A DNA stretch of 64,000 nucleotides, taken from positions 1 through 64,000 of the forward strand of contig JAQOTA010000069.1 in NCBI GenBank assembly GCA_029532415.1. The letters run 5' to 3'. Position numbers and translations under genes: made by a program. This DNA comes from Marasmius tenuissimus. Taxonomy: Eukaryota > Basidiomycota > Agaricomycetes > Agaricales > Marasmiaceae. Shown here one piece after another: positions 1 through 10,859 of this stretch. The notes under the pieces are model-generated. The model was not told the DNA's origin, ran no database searches, and saw only the letters and a list, made by a program, of their open reading frames with translations. Within the stretch, counting starts at the first letter, position 1; each line of letters opens with the position of its first letter.

Positions 1-288
1 GAGCTAAAAGCCTTTCCACATCTGGGTCAGGGCAACCGGAGTAGAGGGATGGATCCAAGTCGAAGTTATCGGGGGAATGGGGAATGCGGGGTAAGAACGT
101 CGGGATCGTCAATAAGTAGAAGACTGCCACCTTGTCCCGGAGACGAATCAGGTAGCTTTGACGTGTCCGGGGGTATACCGAAGATCTCCGAGTCCGAGTA
201 CGACCATGAAAAATGGCCGCCAAGTTGTTCATCTTGATACTCGGTGCCTGGTAAGGAGAGAGGTTTCGAAGACGGTGATGGCGGGGTT

Positions 289-985
289 AGCACGAATGAC
301 TTTGACCGGTCGACCAGACTTTTGCAACGCCTGAGGGACACCCGTAGTATCATTGTCCATGTAAGTCGCGACGTGAAACTAGTGTTCGCCATCAGCATCC
401 GGTAGATTTCCCGCACTGTGAACCTCACCTACAACAGCTGCTCTAACTCCAAGATGACGTGAGCAGGAGCACCCTCTTGCTCACATCTTCGAATGTTGAC
501 AGATGCCTTGGGGATGCCACCAAGCTTGTATGGGGGATCGTCCTCACTCCGCATCGCACCGCCATCAACCGCGATACTCGGCCATACGGGAAGCGGAGGG
601 ACGGGTATGACTGTAAGGACCATCCATTCCGGACGCGCATGATTGAGGTGGAGGTCAGAGTCCGACGTCTTCTTGAAAGTGGTGTAGACCTCTGAAGGTG
701 TCATCAGCCTCTCGTCAGGCTGCAAGGATTTGCCCTCCTGCACCTCTGTCAGCAAGTGAGTCAGAACGAGTCGTCGAAACCACAAACCTCGTCATCATCT
801 TTCGGCTTCTTGTACTGCAAGGAAAGCTTCAAGCCCTCTTAACGCACGAGAGGCTGTGTGTGACCGCAACCACCGTGCCTTTTCTTGGATTCTTCTGCCT
901 CATCACAGCCCTCTTCTCTGAGATCGTCTGGATCGCAAACCATCTTGCAACCGTGGACACCAACAGCGCGACGCATTGTCGTTTT
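289..985 (-). pseudogene. RPB1 (RNA polymerase II largest subunit) N-terminal fragment, broken
   Basis: Reading the minus strand, this stretch encodes a recognisable piece of the RPB1 clamp region: CDPDDLREEG, then HGGCGHTQPLVR, EGLKLSLQYKKPKDDDE, PEWMVLTVIPVPPLP, SIAVDGGAMRSEDD, RRCEQEGAPAHVI and [20 protein letters not shown]. These follow the order seen in fungal RPB1. It is not a working gene. A TAA stop replaces the usual lysine just before EGLKL (near 840), substitutions fall in otherwise invariant positions (VWPS where VRPS is usual, PPYKLGG where a DLTYKL-type sequence is usual), and homology stops abruptly after VKVIRA at 289, where unrelated sequence follows. A probable intron survives between KKPKDDDE and EVQEGKSL. 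The real RPB1 is about 1,700 residues, so roughly 200 are represented. The survival of an intron argues for a DNA-level segmental copy rather than a processed transcript (inference). Confidence 0.85.
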
Positions 986-1295
986 GTGTTATGGTTGCAC
1001 AGCGACTCATCCATCGGCCCGGAGGTAGTACGAGCAATCGAGAATTTCGAATCCCGGCTATGATTGCCTTGTGTAAACATGCTATAACTTGGTACCGAAG
1101 AGACTCACAAGTTGTTGTCTATACCACGAGGTTCTGTAAGCGCCAGAACGATTGGTCTTTAAACGAAACCTGAATAAAGTATCAGTGATGGCAATTGGTA
1201 CAGACGGGGAGAACATAGCTCTGGTAATAATGTCTTTCAAAGATCGCGGAGGCGACCAGACGCCTGTTCGCTTCATCGGAGATATCATCCCCGAC
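986..1295. other. Spacer between the RPB1 relic and the KDZ element
   Basis: I see no credible gene or structured element here. Short open frames occur on both strands but show no family resemblance and no consistent splice signals. Confidence 0.5.
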
Positions 1296-1340
1296 TACTA
1301 GTCCCTTGGGCCACGAAGAGGCCAGACGACGTCCAAGGGG
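1296..1340 (+). repeat. Left terminal-type repeat of the KDZ element
   Basis: It shares TACTAGTCCC and GGGCCACGAAGAGGCCAGAC with 6194-6251. The ends CCCTTGG and CCAAGGG are complementary, so the single strand can fold into a hairpin. Confidence 0.7.
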
Positions 1341-1441
1341 TGTTAGGGACTGATTGATTTTGCACGGCAACGATAAGCGAATTACAGGTGATCTCACCAC
1401 GGGCGAACAGACTGCCAGTGAACGAACTGCCTATGAATAAG

Positions 1442-4400
1442 CTACTGGCGAACAGTAACACTACAGTCAACAAGGGGAGACAGAGAACGCGAGTAGATAA
1501 AGTAAATGAGGATATTCAGACGGGTGTGGGGTCCCCTAGTACGCTGAATTAGGTGGGAATAGGTACTCGTAAGTTCACGTGTTGGTAACTCCACAAGGTG
1601 CTCACCTGTGCCTTCCACGCCCTCACGCGTGTCCTTGAACCCTTTGGCATGAATTGTCGGATCGTGGAATGCTGGGCGCTTTTCATCCCTGGAAGTGGCC
1701 GTCAGTGATAGGATGATTCGGAGAAACCGGAATACTGACCGAGGCTCAGGGAAACGTTTGTCCTCCTGCAGGCGAAACGCAGCGACCTGATCTGCCAAAG
1801 TCTTGCCTTCAGGGATGTGCACGAAATCCGGGATTCCGCACGACTCGAACTTTTTCTGACAATCGGCTCGAAGGGCGTCGTACATTGCTGCCTTTTCCTT
1901 TGCATATGCAGCCATCCCGGCCATCCCGGCCATCCCGACCATCCCATCCTTCTCCGCATTAAGAGCTGCTCGGCTCCAATGATCGTGCTTGGTAGCAAAG
2001 AAACGAATGGTCCTGTCGAAACACGCGTGCTTGTATTCGAGCTCCTCTCGAACGCGCTCAAACTCAGCATCAGCTTTGAAGAAATGGGTCCTGTCGCCTA
2101 TGGAGTGGTTGAGCTACACGCATGCATATGAATGAACTATCGAATCACCTTTCTCGCGCCATTTGACGATCTCTTCCGGGGTCATTTTCTGCAAGACAAC
2201 ACGATTACCCCAAATCCACCCTCCTATCTCCTGTTCACCCGGGTCGATCTCGGTCTCTTCAACGTTTGCCATCTCCTCATAGGACCTCTTCTGAGCCGTG
2301 GCACCGACTGATGGGGCCTCATGATCGGGTGCCTTTCGTTCTGCGCGTTCTGTGGTTGGTTGGTTTATCAGTTGAGTCGACGCAAGACGTGCGACAGGCA
2401 TTCACGTACTCTTCGCGTTGCCCCGTTTGTTCGACGTCGACATTTGAGTGCCTAAAACGATTGTGATTGACGTTGTTCGCGACGCGGAGAGTGAACAGGG
2501 TGAACACGGAATGGAACAGAGGTGACTGGATCAATGCAAAGAAGTGGGAGCGAGGCAAGAAATACTGACCGTACAAACTGGGGCCATCGTGTACCGCTTT
2601 CTGAGAAGGCTGTAGCTCTTGGGGGCTGTCGGACTTCGAAGGACCTTGTTGTTTATGTGCAAGTCCAACTTTTCCCCATAGAGATCCCTCTTCTATTCTG
2701 GACGCTCCCGGTGCCCGCCGCTGTTCGGTCGATTTGCGGTAAGTGTCCTCCATCTTCAGATACGGCCACTCGGCCTCGTCCAACGCTCCCAGATCGGAGA
2801 GCATCTCCCGCAAAATCCTGTACTCCCGTACGTGCTTGTCCCGAATCTCCTGCATCTCCAAAATCACAGCTAGAGCGCGGGTATTCTTATCTTGACTACC
2901 CCCGTTCTTTTTCTTGCGGTCTCGGGCTTGAGTGAGAGTCTTAGCCGAGCGCTGTAACTCTCGGACGATATCGTAAAGTCTGCCCTCTACCAGCTTGACT
3001 TGGCCGTCAGCGAGGAGCACCAGGTCGTACTCGACTCGCTCTGTCGGGGTGAATTTTGAGGGCAGAGCGATCTCTTGTTGCTCGGGCTCGCGAGAGGGTT
3101 GAGGCGGATATTTCGTAGCGGCATCTGCCTTCATGAATTTGCCCTGAGCCTTGTGGAACTTGTCAAGGCGGACTCTATACTTCTCCCGCCGGCTTGTTAT
3201 CTCCTTGCCTTCTTGAGAGTCGGGGTTAAATTTGGGGTGTTTCTTGACGAGTCTGAGAAGGTGTTCTCTGGCAACCAGCTCAACATTTAGTTGATTGTCG
3301 GCAAGTAACGAGAGATGGCACACGCACCGAGTGATAGCGAGAGCAACGCCCTCATCCAGAAACGCTGCGGCGGCCCCGAGTTTCTTCCTCCCCGTGGGCG
3401 TTTCGAAATCCTCGAGCGAACCTTTCAGCTCGTCCAGCATGGACCTCAGGGTTGGTGCTGGAAGAATGAATGAGGATCGAACAACCTTATGGCCACGAGT
3501 AATCATACCTTTACCGTCATCGTTGTGCTGATACACTGAGATTACGGAGCGTTTTCGTTTCGGATCCACTCGAGGTGACCTGTCTTCGGCATTCCATTGA
3601 ATTGCTTTGTCCTCGTATAGGTGCCATAGCCCTATTAGAAAATCGCGATTGCGCTTGTACAATGTTTTGAGGTCTGTGACTTCATTGTACAATTGGGTTG
3701 CTGTTTAGGTTGAGAAGTAGGTCAGCGCGAGGAGGGACGGTCGCGTAGTCATGACCTCACCTATTCCTACTGTCTTCCTCCAATTCAAATCTCCGAAGGC
3801 TCCATTATACGCATCTTCCCGGCTGCCTTTGTTCCGCTGACGATTGGAAGCCCCGAAGCCGTTGAGGTGGTCCCATAACTGCTCGGCTGTTTCGCCCTTG
3901 AACGTGCCAACGCCGTCCTTGTAGACATAGAGGAACATCGGCTCGCAACTGTCGATGTGGTTGCGACAATGGCAGACTGGAATAACCCAGTACGCATCGT
4001 TGACTATATGAGCGTAGTCCGGGTGCATCTCTAACCATCGATCGATGATATATTTGCACAATGCGCACATGGCATCGTAGCTAACTACCACTCGACCGCG
4101 TGGTGCCTTCGGATTTGATGAGAACGTCTGCTTGACCGCTCGAGCAAGACACTCGTCAACGCAAACCCATCTAATTGTGATGTGGTGGTCAGCGAGGTGA
4201 GGAATAGGAACAGGTGATACACCAGACCTTTCCGCGCATTTCAGATTCGCCGAGCTTCGGGTGAAGACATGACAACATTGGCAATTGACGATGCCGCTTA
4301 TGTCCATGTTTTTGAATTTCGCTTTGTTTTGTTTACTGATCGTGTTCAAGTGTCCGCAAACGCTTTTCTACAGCAACATGCGTTGGGAAGCAACGTCTGA

Positions 4401-5894
4401 GGGAGGAAAAGGTGACGAACCTCAGCTGAAGTGGCCTCCTTGAGACCGCAATGCTGGTTATAGACGGATTCTATTGGGAAATAACCCCGCCCAGCCCAAA
4501 GCGAAATGTCGTTCTGATCTGCATTCTTCCCCTTAGCATAATGGTTTGCGTGGTAGTTCCCGTCGAGGGTGAGGCGAGTCATATGTAGATGTCTAGATAA
4601 AGTTAACGCATTGCGTAGACCAGCTGTTTCTAGAACTTACCCAAGCGCCTCTGGGGTTTTCTCCCAACCTGGTTCCATGTTCACTCCGGGGTGAGGACAC
4701 GATGGGCACTCCACGATAAGATCGTTCGCTGGAGGTTCTGGTAAGAATTGAGATAACTTGTGATGGACTCCGGCTCTCCCTTCGACCTGAACGAAGTCCC
4801 ATATACGCTCAGCGAGAGTAAATTGCTTGAACAAATCCTACAGCATTGTTCATTAGGACACAGTCCCGCAGACAGATTGAACAAACTCACGGGGACGTCG
4901 GCGGTGCCGACATTGTTCGTCAATCGGCGGATAGCTTTGATGTAATTGAAGGGCGTAACGTGACACTGCCAGTGAAGCATCGTGTACTGGCGCATGAGCG
5001 AGAAAGTGAAGCAGGAGTGAGGGTCCAACACTGTCGACGGGAGAAAGCCGTGGTCGAAAAGCTGGGTCCATTTGTCCCTCAATGCTGCCTTCTCGCAACC
5101 GCAGAATGAAACCTTTGTAGAATGGACCCCATTCATATGAGCGATGATGAGCGACCGATCTGGTTTAGGTTTGGGGCACTGGCCGCCTTCGTGACCGAGC
5201 GGAATACTATGGCCCAAGGCAGAGATGTCATGTTTGACGAAAAAGCCACCCGGTACCCAAACGTGCGCCCAATGTAGGCTGTCGTGTTTATGGGCTTGAA
5301 CCCAACAGTCTTTGCACAGCAACGGTAGCTGGAGGCAGTCATAGCATCGTACTTGGCGAATGCCATTACCACACCCACATCGGGTACCGATGTCGGCGTG
5401 GGCCTCGCGCTTGAATATGAGGAGCGCAGCTTGATCAAGTTTGGTTTCCCAGTCTCCCAAGACTCGGCGACGCTGCGAGAGTTGTCAGAGGCAAGTTGGA
5501 TCAACTGAACAAAAGTGAACAAGGGTGAACATACGCGAGTCTTGTCTTGTTTCAACAACTCCTCCAATGGTATCTTCTCGTCCGATACTTCCTCCTCCGC
5601 TCGTTCCTTCTCAGACTTCTCGACGTCCGGATCTTCCATCTCTGCCTCCACAGGCTTAGCCTCGAGCGCTGATAGATGCAGCACCGGTGGTGGGGGATTT
5701 GGTCTGGGAGGCACCCGTGATTTCGACGGCGAAGGCAGCGGTGGGGCCGGAACATGCGTCGTTGTTCCACTGCAATCGATCATCTGAGAGGTGCGTTGGC
5801 GTTTTGTAGCAGGCGTAATACTATCCATCGCTTCCTTCAAGGCTGCGTTTTGGCCCTTGCCGAAGTGGCGACGTTTGAAAGTAGGCTTGGACAT
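1442..5894 (-). CDS. KDZ transposase with CxC2 cysteine cluster
   Basis: This is a DDE-type transposase of the KDZ superfamily and should catalyse excision and insertion of the surrounding element in the nucleus. I start it at MSKPTFKRRHFGKGQ (5894), where a Pro-rich low-complexity N-terminus begins. After the first intron (5534-5473) comes the CxC2 cluster: CGCGNGIRQVRCYDCLQLP, then CKDCW, HWAHVW and a CGC triplet. The segment CPSCPHPGVNMEPGWEKTP and the catalytic-core motif LDGNYHANHY (near 4560) follow, then DISGIVN, the central SYDAMCALCKYIIDRW (near 4070) and HCRNHIDSC. The C-terminal part (3692 to about 1700) is a long charged coiled-coil region ending near YAKEKAAMYDALRADC, typical of KDZ proteins. 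At least six short introns interrupt it; one is GTGATTCG...CATAG (about 2150-2102). The last ~90 codons to 1442 have no recognised counterpart, so the true end may lie nearer 1700. A CATCCCGGC tandem repeat at 1914-1945 encodes a GMA repeat. Confidence 0.85.
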
Positions 5895-6193
5895 TGAATG
5901 AGGGTTTAGGTCAAGGAAATGGTGGTGAACGAAAACACAATTCACCTCTCTAAAAGTGCTCGGAAACCACCAATCGGTATCACACAACCTATCGTAAGCA
6001 GATCTCGATCCGGGGCGGTTCGGTTCTATGCAATTTTGTCCATTGATTCGGCGAGCTGAATAGGTTGTCAGCGCTACACATATACGTGAGACGAAATCTG
6101 AACTCACCGAAACACAAGCCAGGCACTCCATCTCGGCCACATTCTCCAACGTGATATTTATGATGTCTTGTTCGCTTCACCATCTTTAGACGG
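5895..6193. other. Upstream region of the KDZ transposase
   Basis: This is the 5' flank of the minus-strand transposase. No TATA box or other gene could be identified with confidence. Confidence 0.4.
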
Positions 6194-6251
6194 TTACTAG
6201 TCCCCCAACTGGGCCACGAAGAGGCCAGACATCGTCCAGGGGGGGGGGGGG
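6194..6251 (+). repeat. Right terminal-type repeat of the KDZ element with a 13-G run
   Basis: Second copy of the 1296-1340 sequence in the same orientation. It ends in an uninterrupted run of 13 G at 6239-6251, facing a five-C run near its start, so the ends can pair. Confidence 0.7.
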
Positions 6252-6443
6252 TCAATAAACGTATTGAACGTGTCATATCGTACCATTAAAATACATGTAG
6301 ACCAGTACCACAAATACACGAAACAAGATACAAGATCTATACTATTGATATAGTGAACAAACGTGAACAAGAGTGAACTAAATGTAGTAACTGTCGCACT
6401 AGCCAGGAGAGCGACGATATCTAGGACGCACCAAACCGTTGAA
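6252..6443. repeat. Spacer with a 10-bp GTGAAC repeat
   Basis: Three copies of GTGAAC spaced exactly 10 bp apart lie near 6353-6379. This is the complement-strand form of the GTTCAC motif found across the left third of the window. No gene is visible. Confidence 0.55.
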
Positions 6444-9400
6444 TCAAGGGAGTGGACGAATAGGAACTACACGCCTATTGCCAGCCAGTATTGCCTTGCG
6501 AGTTAGCTTCATGTATTCGTCTGCGGCTGTTCTGCGCTTTCGGGACTCGTAAACCCTGGCCAGCATCGTCTTGGGATCCAGTTCCAGCCGTTCAGGAGTC
6601 AAGCTTTCTTCAGCGGTGGGACTGGTCCTCTTGATCACGTTGACAATGATCCAATGGTTCTCTTCCGACTTTGACCCCAAGTAGAAGTTGGAGAGTCGTC
6701 GAACGAGTTTGCCTATGTGCTCGGGATCACCGCCAACAACGACCATCAGGTTCTTCTCGGTACTGGGCTTTATAGGCTCCCGAGCGTGCTGAATGCTGAT
6801 GGGGTTGTAAATGGTCTCGTGGTTGCTATCTGACTTCACGGCAAGAACTCGTGAATCCTTACGAACAATATCGACATACTTGTCTTCGCCGGCGACAGCC
6901 GCTTGTACCTTCATACCCACGAGATTGGGGTGAAGGATCCAGTGCTGAGTAGTCGTCTCTTCTATTGATTCCTCTCCATTCGCTATTCGGGAGGCTTCCA
7001 AGCAAAGTTCCTGAAGCATTTGTGCCGGAACCTGCTCGGAGGGATTGAGAGGCTCAATATCTGGAGGAGTGACTGATGGTTCGGTTGGGATTGCAGGGGG
7101 AGACGTGGGAGACCAGAGAACTGCATCCGGTCCGAAGGTGCCAGCGGGGCAAGTTGTAGACGCGTAGGGGTCCCAGTGAGTGTCCAATGTCGTGTCAAAG
7201 CGCATTCGCAACATTTCTTCTCGTGACCACTGAGGCGTGCTGGGCACCTCCAAATGATCTAATTTCTCCGCTATGACCGGGAGGTCCTCGAGTCCAGGGC
7301 GATAGTCGTAAAAACCACCTGATTTGACAGGGTAGGCTTGGTTGAGAAACTGACGGCTCTTGACATCGAGGACGCGCAAGTAATCGACAGTCACAAGCCC
7401 TGTGCTCACGGCCATCTGAGTATCGAGTTCAATCCTCAGCTGGATTCCCTTGCGCTTGGCGATGGTCTTTCCTGGGACTTTTCGGTCTCTCTGTAAATCG
7501 TCCGTCTGGAAGATGACATTGACACCGCGGACTTTTCCGAATTGGCCTTTGAAGTGGCCCTTGGTGATGCGAACGTGAGTACCCAACCAAGGCTCACGAC
7601 TGGTGGACATGGAGCGAGAGATCCCGTAGACTTGAATCTGGAGGTCGCTCAGAGGGTGAGCATCCCTGAGTCGTTGTGCCTTACTGGAAAAGATTTAGTA
7701 CATTCGCACTTAATTGTTGTAATGGACTTACTGGGTCGTTAGTATGTGATCATGGTCAACAAGGACAAACCTCTTGACGAGTTCGACCCATAAACCAACC
7801 ATAAGCCTTCTCCCGAATTTTCCCTCGACTCTCTCAACCATCTCAACACGACCAACGCATCCGTTGTAGGGGCCTCTCGTGACACGAACCTCGGTATCAA
7901 TCCAAGGCGCTGGAATAAGGTCTCTCTTCCTCCCAAAGATGTCGAGCCGGGAGTCTTTCTCCAAGGGCGGAGACATGCGTTTCGCGGTATTGACATGACA
8001 AGTGGCAAGCGCGTGTTCCTCGGGCAACAATACAGTCAGGATATTCTCGTATCTGATGAGAACGCGACCGTATTTCCCACGATCTTTCCCTGTCATTATG
8101 ATTATCCAGTCGTCTTTCTTGTGAGTTTTGAGAAGATGTCGGACTTGGGCAACATGTTCGCCCTTGCTGACCACTTCCTGAAGCCTTCGCTGTTCACGCC
8201 GCATCTCCTCTTCCCTCCTCTCTCGCAACCAGCTCTCCTGGGGCGTCTCGTTGGCAGGATGGGGGAAAGCAAAAGGGCCGGCAGTAGGCTTCAAGACCTG
8301 TTCGGCATCCACCTTCATGCTCACGATGGCCGTCGGAGGGTCGGATGCCCGGGCTCGGATCACCATGTACTTGAAGGTAACGTTCATGCCACGCCGAGGG
8401 GCCCCATTGGATGCAGTTGGTGATCCAGCATCGGTCCAGATGACATCTTCGCCTTCGTCAAATGACCAACTGGAGGGATAGGGGAAAGGGAAAATGTCGT
8501 AGGTGGGGCAATTGGCCTGCCTGAAGGCTTTTTCGAGCTTATGTGGGATTGAAGTTGCGAGTGTAAGATCTTTTTTGCGATATGTGGCCACCAGTAGACC
8601 CTCGCGGGCGAAAAATGAGCCGCGGTATCGGTAGCCGACATCGTCGGTTTCGACATTGTCGTACTCCTTGGGATTGAAGAGGCGAGGAGGATTGCGGCGT
8701 GGGGAGGAACCATCGGTCTCGTTGACGAAGGGATGAATGATATCATGTTCCTTGCGTTGCTCGGATTTTTCGAGTTTGCTGAGGGGAAGCCGTGGTACGA
8801 GCATGACGTCAAACTCGTTGCGTTTGCGACTAAGATGTTCTACTTCTTGGAGACCTTTACCGAGTTCTTCACCACGCAACTTGTAGACGAGTTCCCTTTG
8901 TTCATCCTCCATTTGATCGATATCCTTTTGCTGCTCGTGCCTCTGCTTCTTCGCATGATTGTATTTCAACTTGTTCTGGAGAATCTCCTCCGCCTCTCTA
9001 GCCTCTTCGTCGTCCTTCTCATCTGCCGGTATGTGGAGCGCGAACCCCACATCACCGCGATACATCCCAGAGCAGATAGTCACCCATTCTAAAGGCTGAA
9101 CGTGCGCTCTCAGACGGGTGCTGAGTGCACTACATGCGTGTTTCTTCATTTCGCGAATGTGGTCACGATCGATAGTCGGGATGTTAGCGGCTTCGGCATT
9201 CCTCCTGAGTGTATGGATACGCTCCCAGTCTCCCATTTTCTCGACTTCGGGAATCTCGAAAGCATTTTCCGATGTCGATGATTGATTGGGTATTGAGCGA
9301 TACACTGGTGAGTGCTGGGATGCCCAGGAGTAGAAACCTTGAGCGTCAGACTGGGGCTCCTTCACCCTATTTACTTGTCGCTTTTGGGCCGGTTCGGGTG

Positions 9401-9996
9401 TTGGGGACGGCAGAAACAGGGGAGTTCCTCTCTGCTGCTGGAACGTCGGTTGCGAAGACGGCTCGAAGGAAGGTGGGGAGGGGAGAGACGGTGGTTCAGA
9501 GATGAGAGGCAGGAATATCGAGCTTTGTGGAGCTGGGGAGAGAGAGGGTGATGCGGTACGTCTGGACTGTCCTGCTGTTGGCTGGAATTCCGAGGATTGA
9601 TTCAGCAGAGAAGGGTCGATGGTTTGCTGCAGTCTGGAAGGTTCTTTCGAGAGCTGCCGCATCCCGGAAGATCCTGCTGTGGGTTGTAGTTGAGGCTCGC
9701 GTACATAACGAGCAGTGAGGTCGTCACAGAGGGCGTCCACAAACGATTGGCGATCCTCGGGAGCTTCGAACGAGAGTCGCGCATGATTGAGAGCAGGATC
9801 TGAGTGAGAAGCTAGAGTCAATAAGGCACAAAAATAGTAGGAAGTTGAACGCACCGTTTTCAACATCGTCGTCGCTGTCCTCGAAATGTTCTTCGACTTC
9901 CGATTCCCCTTCATCGTAATCATTATCTCCATCCTCAAACGCCGTAAGGTCCAGAAATCTGTCGATGCCAGTTCTTTTGCGCTTTCCAAGCGCCAT
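6444..9996 (-). CDS. Multi-KOW protein, Spt5-like (transcription elongation factor family)
   Basis: The spliced product is 1,149 residues from three exons: 9996-9855, 9799-7732 and 7683-6444. The introns are 55 and 48 bp, and frame is kept across both joins. The start MALGKRKRTGIDRFLDL is followed by an acidic stretch (EDGDNDYDEGESEVEEHFED), as in Spt5 N-termini. A Pro/Ser/Gln-rich linker follows, then several KOW-type modules: EWVTICSGMYRGDVGFALHI, DDWIIIMTGKDRGKYGRVLI, DTEVRVTRGPYNGCVGRVEM, GTHVRITKGHFKGQFGKVRG and LMVVVGGDPEHIGKLVRRLS. A charged coiled coil (about residues 330-400) lies between the first and second. Spt5 binds RNA polymerase II with Spt4 and promotes elongation. I see no clear NGN domain and no C-terminal heptad repeat, so this is more likely a lineage-specific paralogue than the housekeeping Spt5 (inference). 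Its job is probably nuclear and nucleic-acid- or polymerase-related. Confidence 0.8.
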
Positions 9997-10506
9997 TGAA
10001 TGTTGAATGTCTCGAATATCAAGTAAAGATGGGTAGTAATGACCTGAATCGTGTCAAGACCGTTAGCCTGCCGTCAACGTTGAGCTGGTTATCACACAAC
10101 GTACCGGATAGAAGGTTGAAAACGTGTCGTCAATCGAGGGAAACCGAACAATGAAACCGAACGAAACGCCCTAAAAACATCGAAATCGTGAGCTTAATTC
10201 TGGCAGACATCCAGAGAATACACAACGCACCGAATGAAACGAGAAGGACGTCGCCTGGCGTAGCACCTAGTGCAGAGGTGCCGCAGCCGAGCCTGTAGAT
10301 CGTCGGTCAGCATTTCTGGCTGCATTTTTTGTCTTTGTCTCTACGATAAAAACGAAATTCAACGGGGCTTTTTGCCACCGACTGGTTCTTTCATAAACTT
10401 TCAAGTTATTTGTATTGTAGTAATTACGACTGTACTCTAAGGGGACGGAAAGACAGCATACTTACCTCGAGAGGGAGTCCACCGCTGTTGACGGCGGCGG
10501 GATTGA
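9997..10506. other. Intergenic region upstream of the KOW gene
   Basis: A promoter for the minus-strand KOW gene presumably lies here. A consensus donor (GAG then GTAAGTATGC) reads on the minus strand near 10465, which could be a 5'-UTR intron of that gene. No other gene is visible. Confidence 0.35.
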
Positions 10507-10612
10507 GTCAAGAGTGGCATGAGGTGGCTGTGCAGAAAACGCGCCCAGGATATGGGCACAAGGATGCAATTCCGTCTGACGCCCGTTAAGCGCCCAGGTA
10601 GAATCAACATAG

Positions 10613-10616
10613 AAAA
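10613..10616 (-). terminator. RNA polymerase III terminator (T4)
   Basis: The minus strand reads TTATTTTCTATG starting a few bases past the tRNA 3' end. A run of four T is the usual pol III stop signal. Confidence 0.6.
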
Positions 10617-10623
10617 TAATTCC

Positions 10624-10715
10624 TGACTGCACCGAGAATCGAACTGGGACCTGTGGTCACGATGGTTACATCGCCCATATTATATCCACATGCTCTACCA
10701 TTGAGCTATACAGTC
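10624..10715 (-). tRNA. tRNA with a ~22-nt intron (anticodon reads ATA; identity uncertain)
   Basis: The minus strand gives a full cloverleaf. The acceptor stem GACTGTA pairs with TGCAGTC over all seven positions (one G-U). The D arm is GCTCAATGGTAGAGC, the anticodon stem TGTGG/CCACA is perfect, and the T arm CCCAG-TTCGATT-CTCGG has one mismatch. The A box (TAGCTCAATGG) and B box (AGTTCGATTC) are good pol III promoter elements. The anticodon loop is 29 nt, which implies an intron of about 22 nt after position 37; that intron contains the hairpin CGATG-TAAC-CATCG. Counting from U33 the anticodon is ATA, nominally Tyr, but this anticodon is rare and the variable loop is only 3 nt, so I do not assign an amino acid firmly. 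A T4 terminator follows. The gene looks transcribable, though it may be a tRNA-derived relic. Confidence 0.65.
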
Positions 10716-10859
10716 TTGTATTCCCGGCGTCCTTTGCTGTGATATATACATGTCGGAGTAGCGGGCGCTTGACGGGCGTCAGACGGAATTGCATCCTTGT
10801 GCCTATATCCTGGGCGCGTTTTCTGCACAGCCACAACATGCCACTCTTGACCAGGCAAC

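Larger units (their letters stand above)
1296..6251. mobile_element. KDZ (Kyakuja-Dileera-Zisupton) DNA transposon
   Basis: A single long KDZ transposase gene on the minus strand is bracketed by two copies of a ~50 bp sequence (1296-1340 and 6194-6251). Both begin TACTAGTCCC and share GGGCCACGAAGAGGCCAGAC. The copies lie in the same orientation, but each is itself close to a palindrome (CCCTTGG...CCAAGGG in the left copy), so they could serve as element ends in either direction. No convincing target-site duplication is visible outside them, so the exact boundaries are inferred. The transposase appears to have no internal stop, which suggests a recent insertion. Confidence 0.65.
10507..10851. 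repeat. Inverted repeat (89-bp arms) enclosing a tRNA gene
   Basis: The left arm 10507-10595 and right arm 10763-10851 are reverse complements with only about 4 mismatches in 89 positions. They share blocks such as GTCAAGAGTGGCATG, GGCTGTGCAGAAAACGCGCC and ATGCAATTCCGTCTGACGCC. The 167-bp loop carries a complete tRNA gene. The layout resembles a non-autonomous palindromic element (MITE-like). A diverged single arm recurs at 13882-13975. Confidence 0.85.
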
